Shown here: one piece after another, positions 55,019 to 63,709 of the stretch
How the letters are laid out: every line of letters begins with the position of its first letter
How positions within the stretch are numbered: the stretch's first letter is position 1
From: Friedmanniella luteola
Lineage (GTDB): Bacteria; Actinomycetota; Actinomycetes; Propionibacteriales; Propionibacteriaceae
NCBI RefSeq assembly: GCF_900105065.1
Contig: NZ_LT629749.1
Span: forward strand, 4,278,001 to 4,342,000
DNA length: 64,000 nucleotides
Direction of reading: 5' to 3'
The notes under the pieces: model-generated
Told to the model about the DNA's origin: nothing
Seen by the model: only the letters and a program-made list of their open reading frames with translations
The model's database searches: none
Translations under genes and position numbers: made by a program

Positions 55019-55921
55019 TCAGGCGGCCATCCGGACACCGACAGCCCGGGCGGCGACCTGCACCCAGGTGCGGAACGGCCGCCAGCCCTCGGCGAGCCGG
55101 CCGAGCTCCTCGGCGCCGACGCCGTCCCCGAGGCCGTAGAGCTGGCCGACGGCCGCCCGGCCGTGGGACTCCCCGGGCGCCAGGACGTCGGCGTGGCCCA
55201 GGGCGCGGACGACGACCAACGAGGCGTAGAACGGGCCGATGCCGGGCAACCGCTGGAGCTCGGCCGTCGCCTCCTCCGGCGGCAGGCCCCGCAGTCGGGC
55301 CGTGTCCAGCCGTCCCTCGGCGGCCGCCTCGGCGATCGCGTGCAGCCGGGGCACCCGGTCGGCGGGCAGCCCCGGGAGCGACTCGAGCTCGCGGAGCCGG
55401 GCCGGCACGGGGACCGCCACCGTCGGACGACCCGCGAGCACGACGGTGGTGCCGAGCTGCTCGCCGAGCCGCTGGCGCAGCGGGATCGCCTGGCTGCGGG
55501 AGCGCCGGGCGCTGAGCACCGCCCAGACCAGGGCCTCGTAGGCGGAGTGGAAGAGCGCGGGGCGGAAGCCGGGCGCCGCGGCGTGCAGCCGGGTCAGCAC
55601 CGGGTCCCGGGCGCACAGCGCGGCGTAGGCGGCGCCGTCGTGGTCGGCCGAGACCACCCGGGCGACCTGGGTGGCGACGGCGGCGAGCCGGGCGTCGTCG
55701 AGCGGCTGCGGGGCGGGTGCGTGCACCGTGAGCGCCAGCGTCGCCCCCTCCTGGCGCACCTCGACGCCCACCGGCAGGGCGAGGTCGGGCTCGGCGCAGA
55801 AGGCCAGCCGCAGGACGCCGTCGTAGGTGCGCTCGTCGCGGTGGCCGAAGCCCATCAGGGCCACCTCACGGAGGTCGTAGGGTCCGGTCACGTCCAGCGA
55901 CGTCGTCCGCGTGGTGGTCAT
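55019..55921 (-). CDS. AlkA-like DNA glycosylase with Glu in place of the catalytic Asp
   Basis: The 300-residue product has an N-terminal AlkA beta domain and a HhH-GPD domain with RLPGIGPFYASLVVVRALGHADVL. In AlkA the next segment carries the catalytic Asp after a Pro (PxxD); here it reads APGESHGR, with Glu251 at that place. Either Glu works here, the alignment slips, or the enzyme differs in activity. ATG at 55921 is the only start. Lies 30 bp upstream of the Nei-like gene, so the two may form a repair operon. Confidence 0.8.
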   Translation of the reverse strand: MTTTRTTSLDVTGPYDLREVALMGFGHRDERTYDGVLRLAFCAEPDLALPVGVEVRQEGATLALTVHAPAPQPLDDARLAAVATQVARVVSADHDGAAYAALCARDPVLTRLHAAAPGFRPALFHSAYEALVWAVLSARRSRSQAIPLRQRLGEQLGTTVVLAGRPTVAVPVPARLRELESLPGLPADRVPRLHAIAEAAAEGRLDTARLRGLPPEEATAELQRLPGIGPFYASLVVVRALGHADVLAPGESHGRAAVGQLYGLGDGVGAEELGRLAEGWRPFRTWVQVAARAVGVRMAA

Positions 55922-55975
55922 GGCTCATCGTGGCGCCCGCCACCGACAGTTCCACCGTCGTCCACAGGGCCGTCC

Positions 55976-55981
55976 TAGGCT
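55976..55981 (+). promoter_or_regulatory. -10 box, leaderless promoter of the SanA/YdcF-like gene
   Basis: TAGGCT ends 6 bases before the GTG at 55988. Confidence 0.55.
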
Positions 55982-55987
55982 GCCCGG

Positions 55988-56647
55988 GTGATCCGGCTCC
56001 CCGTCCTCGTCCGCACGACCGGCGGCCTCCTCCCCCTCGGCGCGGCCGCCGCCGTCCTCGCGTCGGTGGGCTTCGTGCGCTGGCAGGCGGCGGGTCACCT
56101 GCACCCCGAGGCGGCGGCGCCCACGGCCCCGGTCGCCCTGGTGCTCGGCGCGCAGGTCTACCCGAGCGGCGTGCCGTCGTCCTTCCTGGCCGCCCGCCTC
56201 GACCTCGCGCGGCGGCTGCTCGAAGCCGGCCGGGTCCAGGTGCTGCTGCTGTCGGGCGACGGCGCGGCGCCCGAGTACGACGAGCCGGCGGCTATGCGTC
56301 GCCACCTGCTGGCCGCCGGCGTGCCCGACGACCGGATGGTGCTCGACCCCTTCGGCCTCGACACCTACGACTCCTGCGTCCGCGCGGCCCGGGTCTACGG
56401 GGTCGAGGAGCTGCTGGTGGTCACCCAGAGCTACCACCTGCCGCGGGCGGTCGCGACGGCCCGGGCGCTCGGGCTGGCCGCCGAGGGCGTGGGTGACGTC
56501 GCGGTCCGGCGGCTCCGACCGGCCTACGTGCGGGGCCTGCTCCGCGACCAGGTGGCGTGCGTCAAGACCGTCGTCGACCTGGCCACCCGTCGGCAGCCGG
56601 TGCTGGGACCCGCCGATCCGGCCGTCCGGGAGGCGCTGCGCCACTGA
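55988..56647 (+). CDS. SanA/YdcF-like protein (DUF218)
   Basis: The 219-residue product has one N-terminal membrane helix (GGLLPLGAAAAVLASVGFV) and the DUF218 domain: VALVLGAQVYPSGVPSSFLAARLDLARRLLEAG, LLSGDGAAPEYDEPAAMRRHLLAAGVPDDRMVLD, TYDSCVRAARVYG and VVTQSYHLPRAVATA. SanA is linked to envelope barrier and vancomycin sensitivity in enteric bacteria; the mechanism is uncertain. GTG at 55988, leaderless, divergent from the AlkA-like gene with 66 bp between. Confidence 0.87.
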   Translation: MIRLPVLVRTTGGLLPLGAAAAVLASVGFVRWQAAGHLHPEAAAPTAPVALVLGAQVYPSGVPSSFLAARLDLARRLLEAGRVQVLLLSGDGAAPEYDEPAAMRRHLLAAGVPDDRMVLDPFGLDTYDSCVRAARVYGVEELLVVTQSYHLPRAVATARALGLAAEGVGDVAVRRLRPAYVRGLLRDQVACVKTVVDLATRRQPVLGPADPAVREALRH

Positions 56648-56680
56648 CCCGCTCCCTCTGGACACTCGCTTGCGTAGCGG

Positions 56681-56696
56681 TGTAATCATGTAATCA
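56681..56696 (+). promoter_or_regulatory. Tandem TGTAATCA repeats before the 203-residue protein
   Basis: TGTAATCA occurs twice in tandem (56681-56688, 56689-56696). TTGCGT at 56670-56675 could be the -35, with TAATCA at 56691-56696 as the -10 (15-bp spacing). The spot is unusually AT-rich for this genome. Confidence 0.4.
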
Positions 56697-56711
56697 ACAG
56701 AGGAGGTCACC

Positions 56712-57323
56712 ATGTGGCACGGATTCGACGGACCCCGAGGTCCGCAGGACGAGAGCGGCGACGAGCGGGGCGGGCGTCGCGGACCCCGCGGTCGCCGCGG
56801 GCCCGGCCGGCCGGGCGGCTGGCAGAACGTGGACCTGCCGCCGGCGGACGACGCCGGGAGCTGGTTCGAGGGGCGGCTGCCCAGCGGGTGGTTCAGCAGT
56901 GTCGCGGTGCACGTCGACCGCGAGGAGATCACGGTGATCGGCACCCTCGCCGAGGACCCGGCGGCCGACCAGGCCGCGGCCGAGGGCCGGATCAGCCGGT
57001 TCCGCGCCGAGACCCGCGACACCCGCATCGAGATCGCCCAGGAGGCCGAGGCCCGCTACGGCCGCAAGGTCGCGTGGGGCGCCCGGCTGGGCGAGGTGGA
57101 GACGCTGTTCACCCACCTCGCCGTGCCGGTGATGACCCGGCTCCGGCAGCCGGAGCGGCAGGTGCTCGACACCCTCGTGGACGCCGGCGTCGCCCGCTCC
57201 CGCTCCGAGGCGCTGGCCTGGGCGGTCACCCTGGTGGGGCAGCACGCCGACAGCTGGCTGGGCGAGCTGCGGGACGCCATGCAGGAGGTCGACAAGCTGC
57301 GGGCCCAGGGTCCGCAGCTCTGA
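56712..57323 (+). CDS. Unknown 203-residue protein with helical C-terminus
   Basis: The product has a disordered, Arg/Gly-rich start (GPRGPQDESGDERGGRRGPRGRRGPGRPGG) and a beta region with WFEGRLPSGWFSSVAVHVDREEITVIGTL, then a helix-rich C-terminal part (AETRDTRIEIAQEAEARYGRKVAWGARLGEVETLF, RQVLDTLVDAGVARSRSEALAWAVTLVGQHADSWLGELR). The end resembles a ribbon-helix-helix-like or short helix motif. I do not know its family, though similar proteins are common in actinobacteria. ATG at 56712 follows a strong GAGGAGG site. Confidence 0.75.
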   Translation: MWHGFDGPRGPQDESGDERGGRRGPRGRRGPGRPGGWQNVDLPPADDAGSWFEGRLPSGWFSSVAVHVDREEITVIGTLAEDPAADQAAAEGRISRFRAETRDTRIEIAQEAEARYGRKVAWGARLGEVETLFTHLAVPVMTRLRQPERQVLDTLVDAGVARSRSEALAWAVTLVGQHADSWLGELRDAMQEVDKLRAQGPQL

Positions 57324-57327
57324 CATC

Positions 57328-57390
57328 CGACGAGTGCTGACCTGGGGCAGCCGCTGCGCACCAGGCGCTGCCCCGGTTCAGCACTCGTCG
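57328..57390. repeat. Long hairpin upstream of the DUF559-like gene
   Basis: A perfect 13-bp inverted repeat (57328-57340 with 57378-57390; CGACGAGTGCTGA arms) is extended by GGGGCAGC/GCTGCCCC inside. It lies 4 bp after the previous stop and could act as a terminator, but shares its right arm (GTTCAGCACTC) with a second hairpin after the nuclease gene. Confidence 0.6.
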
Positions 57391-57454
57391 AGCCGCGTCC
57401 ACAGATGGATCCCAGGCAGGCTCCAGCAGGCCTGTCCTCCCTGATGATCGGGGG

Positions 57455-58360
57455 GTGGTCGAGGTGGCGCGGAGCAAGGTCCGGCGGACGGGCTGGACGT
57501 CGGTGACGCCCGGCGCGCACGTCGCCACTCGCAGCCCGGAGCTGCCCGACCTGCTCCAGGCGTGGTGCCTGGTGCTGCCGGAGACGGCCGCCTTCACGCA
57601 CCTGACCGCTGCCGAGCTGCAGGGCTGGTGGCTACCGGCCCGGGTACCCGCGCCCGTCTTCGTGAACGTTCCGCGCGGTGACCGGCACCCGCAGCGACGC
57701 GGCCTCGCCATCAGCCGGACGACGGCGACCGCCGCTGTCACCGTGACCGGCCTTCCCGTGACCGCGGCAGTCGAGACGCTGCTCGCCTGCGCACGTGATC
57801 TCGACCTGCTCGACCTGGTGCCGCTCGCCGACTCCGCGCTCCGCCTCGGGCACTGCTCGATGGAGGAGCTCGAAGAACGAGCGAAAGACCGACGACCGGG
57901 CGCCAGGATGCTCCGGCGGGCCATCCCGCTCCTGGATGCTCGCAGCGAGTCACCCTGGGAGTCGGTGATGCGGGTGCTGCACACCGCCGCGGGCATACCC
58001 GTGGAGCCGCAGCACGTGGTGCGCGACGCCCGGGGCGGCTTCGTCGCCCGAGCCGACCTCTGGCTGGTCGGGACCCGACGCCTGCACGAGTACGACGGGG
58101 AGGTGCACCGCGACCGGGACACCCACCGTGCCGACCTGGACCGCGACCGACGCCTCGTCGAGACCGGATGGCAGCGGTGCGGCTACACCTCCAACGAGGT
58201 GCTGCGCCGGGGTGGTTCCATCATCGCCTCGGCCGACGCGGTGCTCGGCCGAGGCTGGGACCCGGTGCGGCTGGACAGCTGGCGCGCTCTGGTGCGGGCT
58301 TCCCTGTACGGGCCGGGTGGTCGAACGCGGGTTCGCACCCGTTGGCGCACTGATGGCTGA
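57455..58360 (+). CDS. DUF559-like nuclease protein (PD-(D/E)XK type), function unknown
   Basis: The 301-residue product has an AbiEi-like N-terminal half (ETAAFTHLTAAELQGWWLP, GDRHPQRRGLAISRTTA, TAAVETLLACARDL) and a C-terminal Vsr/DUF559-like half. Candidate catalytic residues are Glu165 or Glu169 (SESPWES), Asp201 (RADLW) and Glu212-x-Asp214 (HEYDGEVH), the order of PD-(D/E)XK nucleases. Such fusions are frequent in actinobacteria, but no function is proved. Related hairpins lie on both sides, at 57328-57390 and 58356-58403. GTG at 57455 or GTG at 57464 could start it; GGGGGG precedes. Confidence 0.75.
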   Translation: MVEVARSKVRRTGWTSVTPGAHVATRSPELPDLLQAWCLVLPETAAFTHLTAAELQGWWLPARVPAPVFVNVPRGDRHPQRRGLAISRTTATAAVTVTGLPVTAAVETLLACARDLDLLDLVPLADSALRLGHCSMEELEERAKDRRPGARMLRRAIPLLDARSESPWESVMRVLHTAAGIPVEPQHVVRDARGGFVARADLWLVGTRRLHEYDGEVHRDRDTHRADLDRDRRLVETGWQRCGYTSNEVLRRGGSIIASADAVLGRGWDPVRLDSWRALVRASLYGPGGRTRVRTRWRTDG

Positions 58361-58403
58361 ACCGGGGGCAGCCCTCGACCCGGAGTTGTTGCCCCCGTTC
58401 AGC
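58356..58403. repeat. Hairpin downstream of the DUF559-like gene
   Basis: GCTGAACCGGGGGCA (58356-58370) pairs with TGCCCCCGTTCAGC (58390-58403) with one bulged base. Its right arm resembles that of the hairpin at 57328-57390, and the nuclease stop codon and the pgi stop codon lie at its two ends. Confidence 0.6.
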
Positions 58404-58405
58404 AC

Positions 58406-60064
58406 TCAGCGGGTGCGGTGCTCCCGGTAGTACCGGATCAGCGCCTGGGTGGAGGCGTCCTGGGCCGCGAGCGCGTCCTCGTCGCCGCCGACGGCGGGGG
58501 TGACCTGCTGGGCCAGCTGCTTGCCCAGCTCGACGCCCCACTGGTCGAAGCTGTCGATGCCCCAGACGACGCCCTGCACGAAGGTGATGTGCTCGTAGAG
58601 CGCGATCAGCTGCCCGACCACCGAGGGGGTCAGGGCCGGCGCCATGATCGAGGTGGTGGGCCGGTTGCCGGTGAACACCCGGGCCGGCACGACCGCCTCG
58701 GCCGTCCCCTCGGCGCGGACCTCATCGGCCGTCTTGCCGAAGGCCAGCGCCGCCGTCTGGGCGAAGAAGTTGGCCAGGAACAGCTCGTGCACGTCCGCGT
58801 CCCCGTCGGTCAGCGGGTGGGCGGGGTTCGCGACCGCGATGAAGTCGGCCGGGATCACCCGGGTGCCCTGGTGGATCAGCTGGTAGAACGCGTGCTGGCC
58901 GTTGGTGCCGGGCTCGCCCCAGAACACCTCGCCGGTGTCGCTGGTGACCGGCGACCCGTCGTAGCGGACGCCCTTGCCGTTGGACTCCATCGTCAGCTGC
59001 TGCAGGTAGGCCGGGAAACGGTGCAGGTACTGCGCGTACGGCAGCACCACGTGGGTCTGGGCGCCGAAGAAGTTGACGTACCAGACGTTGAGCAACCCCA
59101 TCAGCAGCGGCACGTTCTGCGCCGGCTCGGCCGTCGTGAAGTGCTGGTCGATGGCGTGGAACCCCGCCAGGAAGTCGGCGAAGGCCGCCGGCCCGATGGC
59201 CACGACGACGGCGGTGCCGATGGCGGAGTCGACGGAGTAGCGCCCGCCGACCCAGTCCCAGAACCCGAACGCGTTGTCGGGGTCGATGCCGAAGTCGGCG
59301 ACCTTGTCGAGCGCCGTGGAGACGGCGACGAAGTGCTTGGCCACGGCGCCCTGCTGGTCGGCGGCCGCGTCCCCGAGCCCGTCCAGCAGCCAGGCCCGGG
59401 CCAGCCGGGCGTTGGTCAGCGTCTCGAGCGTGGTGAAGGTCTTGGAGGCGACGATGAACAGCGTCGTCTCCGGGTCGAGGTCCTTGGTCGCCTCGGCCAC
59501 GTCGGTCGGGTCGATGTTGGAGACGAACCGGCACTCCAGGCCGTCCTGCACGTAGGGCTTGAGCGCCTCGTAGACCATCACCGGGCCGAGGTCGGAGCCG
59601 CCGATGCCGATGTTGACCACCGTCTCGATGCGCTTCCCGGTCACCCCGGTCCAGGCGCCGCTGCGCACCGCCTCGGCGAAGGCGTAGACCTTCTCCAGGA
59701 CCGCGTGCACCTGCGGGACGACGTCGGTGCCGTCCACGACGAGGCTGTCGCCCTCCGGTCGGCGCAGGGCGGTGTGCAGCACGGACCGGTTCTCGGTGAC
59801 GTTGATCTTCTCGCCCGCGAACATCGCCGCCCGGCGCTCGGCCACCCCGACCTGCTCGGCGAGCTCCAGCAGCCGGGCCAGCACCTCCTCGTCGAGCAGG
59901 TTCTTCGACAGGTCGACGTGCAGGTCGCCCGCGGAGAGGCTGTAGCGGGCGGCGCGCTCGGGGTCGGCGTCGAACCAGCCGCGGAGGTCCGGCGCGAACC
60001 CCTGCTTGAGCTCGGCGAGCGCGGACCAGGCCGCGGTGGTGGTGGCGTCGACAGGACTGGTCAT
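58406..60064 (-). CDS. pgi: Glucose-6-phosphate isomerase
   Basis: The 552-residue product is a full-length Pgi: [79 protein letters not shown], the catalytic Glu/His region MESNGKGV and [19 protein letters not shown], and [14 protein letters not shown]. It interconverts glucose-6-P and fructose-6-P. ATG at 60064 follows a GGGAG. It uses the product of ppgK and converges with the nuclease gene, the hairpin repeat lying between. Confidence 0.98.
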   Translation of the reverse strand: MTSPVDATTTAAWSALAELKQGFAPDLRGWFDADPERAARYSLSAGDLHVDLSKNLLDEEVLARLLELAEQVGVAERRAAMFAGEKINVTENRSVLHTALRRPEGDSLVVDGTDVVPQVHAVLEKVYAFAEAVRSGAWTGVTGKRIETVVNIGIGGSDLGPVMVYEALKPYVQDGLECRFVSNIDPTDVAEATKDLDPETTLFIVASKTFTTLETLTNARLARAWLLDGLGDAAADQQGAVAKHFVAVSTALDKVADFGIDPDNAFGFWDWVGGRYSVDSAIGTAVVVAIGPAAFADFLAGFHAIDQHFTTAEPAQNVPLLMGLLNVWYVNFFGAQTHVVLPYAQYLHRFPAYLQQLTMESNGKGVRYDGSPVTSDTGEVFWGEPGTNGQHAFYQLIHQGTRVIPADFIAVANPAHPLTDGDADVHELFLANFFAQTAALAFGKTADEVRAEGTAEAVVPARVFTGNRPTTSIMAPALTPSVVGQLIALYEHITFVQGVVWGIDSFDQWGVELGKQLAQQVTPAVGGDEDALAAQDASTQALIRYYREHRTR

Positions 60065-60175
60065 GCGTGCGGCTCCCGGGCTGGGCGTGGTGGCGTCTCT
60101 TCCTCCAGCACCCTAGCGACGCCCCCCCGACCCGGCACCGCCCGGCCGACCCCCGGTCGGGCGCCGCGCGGGCAC

Positions 60176-60181
60176 TAGGTT
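60176..60181 (+). promoter_or_regulatory. -10 box, leaderless promoter of dgt
   Basis: TAGGTT ends 6 bases before the ATG at 60188. Confidence 0.6.
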
Positions 60182-60187
60182 GCCGGT

Positions 60188-61708
60188 ATGGATCCCCGGC
60201 TGGAGCGGGCGCGACCCGAGCACGAGAGCCCGCACGCCCCCGGGGAGTCGGAGTTCCGCTCCGACCTGGAGCGGATCCGCTTCGCGCACGCCTTCTCCCG
60301 GCTGGCCGAGGTCACCCAGGTGGTCGCGGCCAACGCCACCAGCGGCGTCGTGCACAACCGGCTCACCCACAGCATCAAGGTCACCGCCGTCGCCCGGGCC
60401 ATCGCCGTCCGGCTGCTGCGGACGACCGACCGGGACCTGCTGCGCCGTCTGGGCGGCCTGGACCACGTCGTCGTGCAGGCCGCGGCGAACGCGCACGACC
60501 TGGGCCACCCGCCGTTCGGCCACCTCGGCGAGCGGGCCCTGGACCGGCTGGCCCGGGAGCGGTTCGGGCTGGTCGACGGCTTCGAGGGCAACGCGCAGAC
60601 GTTCCGGATCCTCACCGAGCTGGAGGTGCACGGACCTGGCGACGAGGGGCTCAACCTGACCGCGGCCACCCGGGCCGCGGTGCTCAAGTACCCCTGGGCA
60701 CGCTTCCACCACCCCGACCCCCACCCGACGACCTGGGACGAGCCACCGCGCGGCGCCGGCCACGGGGGTGGGCGGACCGGCGCGGCCAAGTTCAGCTGCT
60801 ACCTCATCGACCTGCCCGAGATGCAGCAGGCGCTGACGGCCTTCCCCCACCTGCCGGCCGGGCGCCAGACGCTGGAGTGCTCGGTGATGGACCTGGCCGA
60901 CGACATCGCCTACTCGCTGCACGACGTCGAGGACTTCCACCGCTCCGGCGTCCTGCAGTTCTCCCCCGTCTCGGGGGAGTTCCGGGCCTGGCGGGAGGAC
61001 CGGGTGGCCCTGGCCGCGATGGACCTCGGGGCCCTGGCGGCCGCCGGCCGGCAGCCCGGCGCCGGCCTGGAGCGGCTCCGGCGGCGGCTGCAGACGCGGG
61101 AGGCGTGGGTCTTCGACGAGGGGACCTTCGTCGCGGCGCTGGACGCCGTGGGCGAGGAGTTCGTCGACGGCGTGCTGGCCACCCCCTACGACGGGTCGAT
61201 GGCCGGCGACCGCGCCATCTCGGGGTTCGTCTCCCGCTGGATCGAGCACCTGATCACCTCGGTGACGGTCGACCCCGACCCGCCGGTGCGCTCCGGCTAC
61301 GTGCGGATGAGCCCGCGGGCCTGGCACGAGGTCTCGGTGCTGAAGTTCGTCAACACCTACTTCATCCTCGACCGGCCCGACCTCGCGATGTTCCAGCGCG
61401 GCCAGGAGCGCACCATCACCCACCTGGTCAAGGGTTTCGACGACTGGCTCTCGGACCGGGGTGACGCCGGTCGGGCCCCGCGCCGGCTGCTCGACCTGGT
61501 CAACGCCGCGACGTACGGCTACGAGCGGATCGCCGGCACCCACCCCGAGTGGCTCGACGGCCGGACCGGCGACGCGGAGCTGGCCCGGATGGGCCGCGGC
61601 CGCGGCATCGTCGACTTCGTCAGCAGCCTGACCGACGCCCAGGCCGCGGCGTTCGCCGCCACCCTCACCGGGACCAGCAGCCTGCTCTGGACCAACGGCG
61701 CGCTCTGA
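60188..61708 (+). CDS. dgt: dGTP triphosphohydrolase-like HD protein
   Basis: The 506-residue product has the HD-domain metal sites HNRLTHSIKVTAVAR and NAHDLGHPPFGHLGERAL, then MDLADDIAYSLHDVEDFHRSG, the order of dGTPases. It should split dGTP to deoxyguanosine and triphosphate, and may act on other dNTPs. The length is greater than that of the short actinobacterial Dgt, with a ~20-residue Gly-rich insert (PPRGAGHGGGRTG). Leaderless ATG at 60188, divergent from pgi. Confidence 0.93.
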   Translation: MDPRLERARPEHESPHAPGESEFRSDLERIRFAHAFSRLAEVTQVVAANATSGVVHNRLTHSIKVTAVARAIAVRLLRTTDRDLLRRLGGLDHVVVQAAANAHDLGHPPFGHLGERALDRLARERFGLVDGFEGNAQTFRILTELEVHGPGDEGLNLTAATRAAVLKYPWARFHHPDPHPTTWDEPPRGAGHGGGRTGAAKFSCYLIDLPEMQQALTAFPHLPAGRQTLECSVMDLADDIAYSLHDVEDFHRSGVLQFSPVSGEFRAWREDRVALAAMDLGALAAAGRQPGAGLERLRRRLQTREAWVFDEGTFVAALDAVGEEFVDGVLATPYDGSMAGDRAISGFVSRWIEHLITSVTVDPDPPVRSGYVRMSPRAWHEVSVLKFVNTYFILDRPDLAMFQRGQERTITHLVKGFDDWLSDRGDAGRAPRRLLDLVNAATYGYERIAGTHPEWLDGRTGDAELARMGRGRGIVDFVSSLTDAQAAAFAATLTGTSSLLWTNGAL

Positions 61709-61746
61709 GGCCGCGTCGCCGTCCCGCCCTGACCAGGGGCGTCGGG

Positions 61747-61752
61747 GACACT
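61747..61752 (+). promoter_or_regulatory. -10-like box of the TspO-like gene
   Basis: GACACT ends 6 bases before the ATG at 61759, in line with the leaderless pattern but a weak match. Confidence 0.35.
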
Positions 61753-61758
61753 GGGGCC

Positions 61759-62532
61759 ATGCAGTCCGACCGTGTCCGCAGCACCGCCGTCGCCGTCACC
61801 GCGGTGGCCCAGGCCGTCGTCGGCCTGGGGTCCCAGCTCGTCGTCGACGCCGACTCCAGCACCGGCGCGATCTCCGACGCCAACCACTCGCCGGTCACCC
61901 CGGCCGGCTACGCCTTCGCGATCTGGGGCCTGGTCTACCTGGCCTGCCTGGCCCTCGCCGTCTACCAGGCGCTGCCCGCCCAGCGGCAGCGCGCCGTCCA
62001 CCGCCGCACCGGCTGGTGGCTGGTCGTCGCCTTCACCGCGGCCACCGTCTGGGTGCCGGTCTTCGCCACCCGGTCGCTCTGGCTGGCCCAGGTCGTCATC
62101 CTCGTGCTGCTCGGCGCGCTGGTGGCGGCCGTCCGCCGCTCCGTGCACAGCGGGCCCGCCGCGGACCGGCTGGAGCAGTTCGCGTTCCGGCTGCCCGTCA
62201 CGCTCTACCTCGGCTGGGTCACGCTGGCCACCGTGGCCGGGTTCGGCGCGGCCCTCCGCTCGTCCGGCCTGCGGGAGAGCGGGACCGGGCTGACCCTGGT
62301 GTCGCTGCTGCTGGTGCTGGCGGCGACGGCGTTCTCGGTGGTGGTGGTGGGGCGCTTCGCCGCCCTCGCCGCGTTCGTCTTCACCGCGGGCTGGGCCCTG
62401 GTCGCGATCGTGGTGGCCAGCCCCTCGCTCGCGGTGAAGGTCGCCGCGGTGCTGGCGCTGCTGGTGATCACCGCCGTGCTGGTCATCCGCACGGGCCGCA
62501 GCCCGCGCAAGGCCACCCTGCTGCTGGGCTGA
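61759..62532 (+). CDS. Polytopic membrane protein, TspO-like
   Basis: The 257-residue product has seven or so membrane helices and the segment SPVTPAGYAFAIWGLVYLACLALAVYQALP, typical of the TspO/MBR-like proteins that lack a full tryptophan-rich core (PAGxxFAIWGxxY). Function is not known; TspO relatives bind porphyrins or sterols. ATG at 61759 is the first possible start after dgt. The M50B-like gene begins 4 bp after its stop, so the two form one operon. Confidence 0.8.
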   Translation: MQSDRVRSTAVAVTAVAQAVVGLGSQLVVDADSSTGAISDANHSPVTPAGYAFAIWGLVYLACLALAVYQALPAQRQRAVHRRTGWWLVVAFTAATVWVPVFATRSLWLAQVVILVLLGALVAAVRRSVHSGPAADRLEQFAFRLPVTLYLGWVTLATVAGFGAALRSSGLRESGTGLTLVSLLLVLAATAFSVVVVGRFAALAAFVFTAGWALVAIVVASPSLAVKVAAVLALLVITAVLVIRTGRSPRKATLLLG

Positions 62533-62536
62533 CCCG

Positions 62537-63289
62537 GTGGACCTGCTCGCCGAGGTCTGGCGGCGCGCCACGGCCGCCCAGCCACCGCCGACACCGGAGC
62601 TGGTGCTGGGGGCGGCGCTGCTGGCCCTCCTGCTGGTCGCGCACCCCGGTCTCTGGCGCGTCAGCCGGGTGCTGGTCACCATCACCCACGAGGGTGGTCA
62701 CGCGGTCGCCGCCGTGCTCGCCGGCCGCCGCCTGCAGGGCATCCGGGTGCACTCCGACACCTCGGGGCTGACGGTCTCGCGCGGGCGGCCCAGCGGGCCC
62801 GGCATGGTGGCGATGCTGCTCGCCGGCTACCTCGGACCCGCCGTCGTCGGCCTCGGGGCCGTCGGTCTCCTGCTGGCCGGGCACGCGCTGGGGCTGCTCT
62901 GGCTGGTCACGCTGCTGCTCGCGGCGATGCTGCTGCAGATCCGCAACCTCTACGGCTTCGTCGTCGTGCTGGTCGTCGCGGCCGGGGTGCTGGCGCTGAG
63001 CTGGTTCGGCTCGGCGGCCCTGCAGACGGCGCTGGCGACGCTGCTGACCTGGCTGCTGCTGGTGGCGGCGCCCAAGCCGGTCCTCGAGCTGGCCCGCCAG
63101 CACCGGGCCGGCCGGGCGCCGCACAGCGACGCCGGTCAGCTGGCCCGGTTGACCGGGCTCCCCGCCGGGGTGTGGATCGCGCTGTTCGGGCTGCTGAGCC
63201 TGCTCGGCCTCGCCGTCGGCGCCGCCCTCCTGGTGCCCGCGCTGGTGGACCTCACCCGCTCGCTGGCTTCGGTGTTCACCGCGTCCTGA
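62537..63289 (+). CDS. M50B-like membrane metalloprotease
   Basis: The 250-residue product has a HExxH motif in ITHEGGHAVAAVLAGRRL (HEGGH), several membrane helices and a GLYGF segment (QIRNLYGFVVVLVVA). This is the peptidase M50B-like family, related to site-2 proteases but often annotated with unknown function. GTG at 62537 follows a GACCCG stretch without a strong ribosome site and relies on coupling with the TspO-like gene upstream. It ends 18 bp before a strong terminator. Confidence 0.85.
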   Translation: MDLLAEVWRRATAAQPPPTPELVLGAALLALLLVAHPGLWRVSRVLVTITHEGGHAVAAVLAGRRLQGIRVHSDTSGLTVSRGRPSGPGMVAMLLAGYLGPAVVGLGAVGLLLAGHALGLLWLVTLLLAAMLLQIRNLYGFVVVLVVAAGVLALSWFGSAALQTALATLLTWLLLVAAPKPVLELARQHRAGRAPHSDAGQLARLTGLPAGVWIALFGLLSLLGLAVGAALLVPALVDLTRSLASVFTAS

Positions 63290-63307
63290 GCGGGGCGGGC
63301 AGCAGAA

Positions 63308-63334
63308 AGGCTCCCGTCCGGTGGACGGGAGCCT
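63308..63334. terminator. Bidirectional terminator hairpin
   Basis: A perfect 12-bp stem (63308-63319 with 63323-63334) with a 3-base loop lies between convergent stops at 63289 and 63359. Confidence 0.8.
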
Positions 63335-63358
63335 GGCGTGTGCGGAGCGCGGCTGCGG

Positions 63359-63514
63359 TCAGGTGCGCGGACCGAACCCGTTGTTGCGCTGCGCGACCAT
63401 GATCAGCTCGTCGCGCATCGCGGGCGTGGCGGCGTTGCTGATGGCGCGGGCCAGCTCGCGGTTGGTGCGGTTGATCTCACGGTGGCTCCGGATGGCCTTG
63501 CCGAGGCGAGACAT
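63359..63514 (-). CDS. Small 51-residue helical protein
   Basis: The product reads MSRLGKAIRSHREINRTNRELARAISNAATP... and ends NNGFGPRT. Alternating basic and hydrophobic residues suggest one amphipathic helix. I recognise similar short actinobacterial proteins of unknown function but cannot name a family. ATG at 63514 follows GAAGGG; the longer frame from 63583 covers the promoter palindrome and is unlikely to be translated. Confidence 0.65.
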   Translation of the reverse strand: MSRLGKAIRSHREINRTNRELARAISNAATPAMRDELIMVAQRNNGFGPRT

Positions 63515-63562
63515 GTGGTGGTTCCCTTCGGTGGTGGTGCGGTGACGCTTGGAAATCGAACC

Positions 63563-63588
63563 CTTCGATATCGAAGTTATCATGTCAA
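63563..63588 (-). promoter_or_regulatory. Promoter palindrome of the 51-residue protein
   Basis: CTTCGATATCGAAG (63563-63576) is a perfect 14-bp palindrome, and TTGACA, a perfect -35 consensus, lies on the minus strand at 63588-63583. The palindrome falls within the -35 to -10 space, so it could be a repressor site. The spot is AT-rich. Nothing else is evident in 63589-63709. Confidence 0.5.
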
Positions 63589-63709
63589 CGCCACCGGCCG
63601 CCGGCCTATTCCGGTCGGCCCGAGGAACGGCGGGTGCACGCGCGACGACCGCCGGCGCAGGCAGCGCGGGCGGTCGGGAGCAGTGCGGAGGAGGAGGGGG
63701 CGGAGGGCC

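Noticed and set aside
57328-57390. Reading the left hairpin as only a terminator of the upstream gene.
   Set aside because: It may well end transcription, but the related hairpin after the nuclease gene asks for another explanation, so both are kept as repeats.
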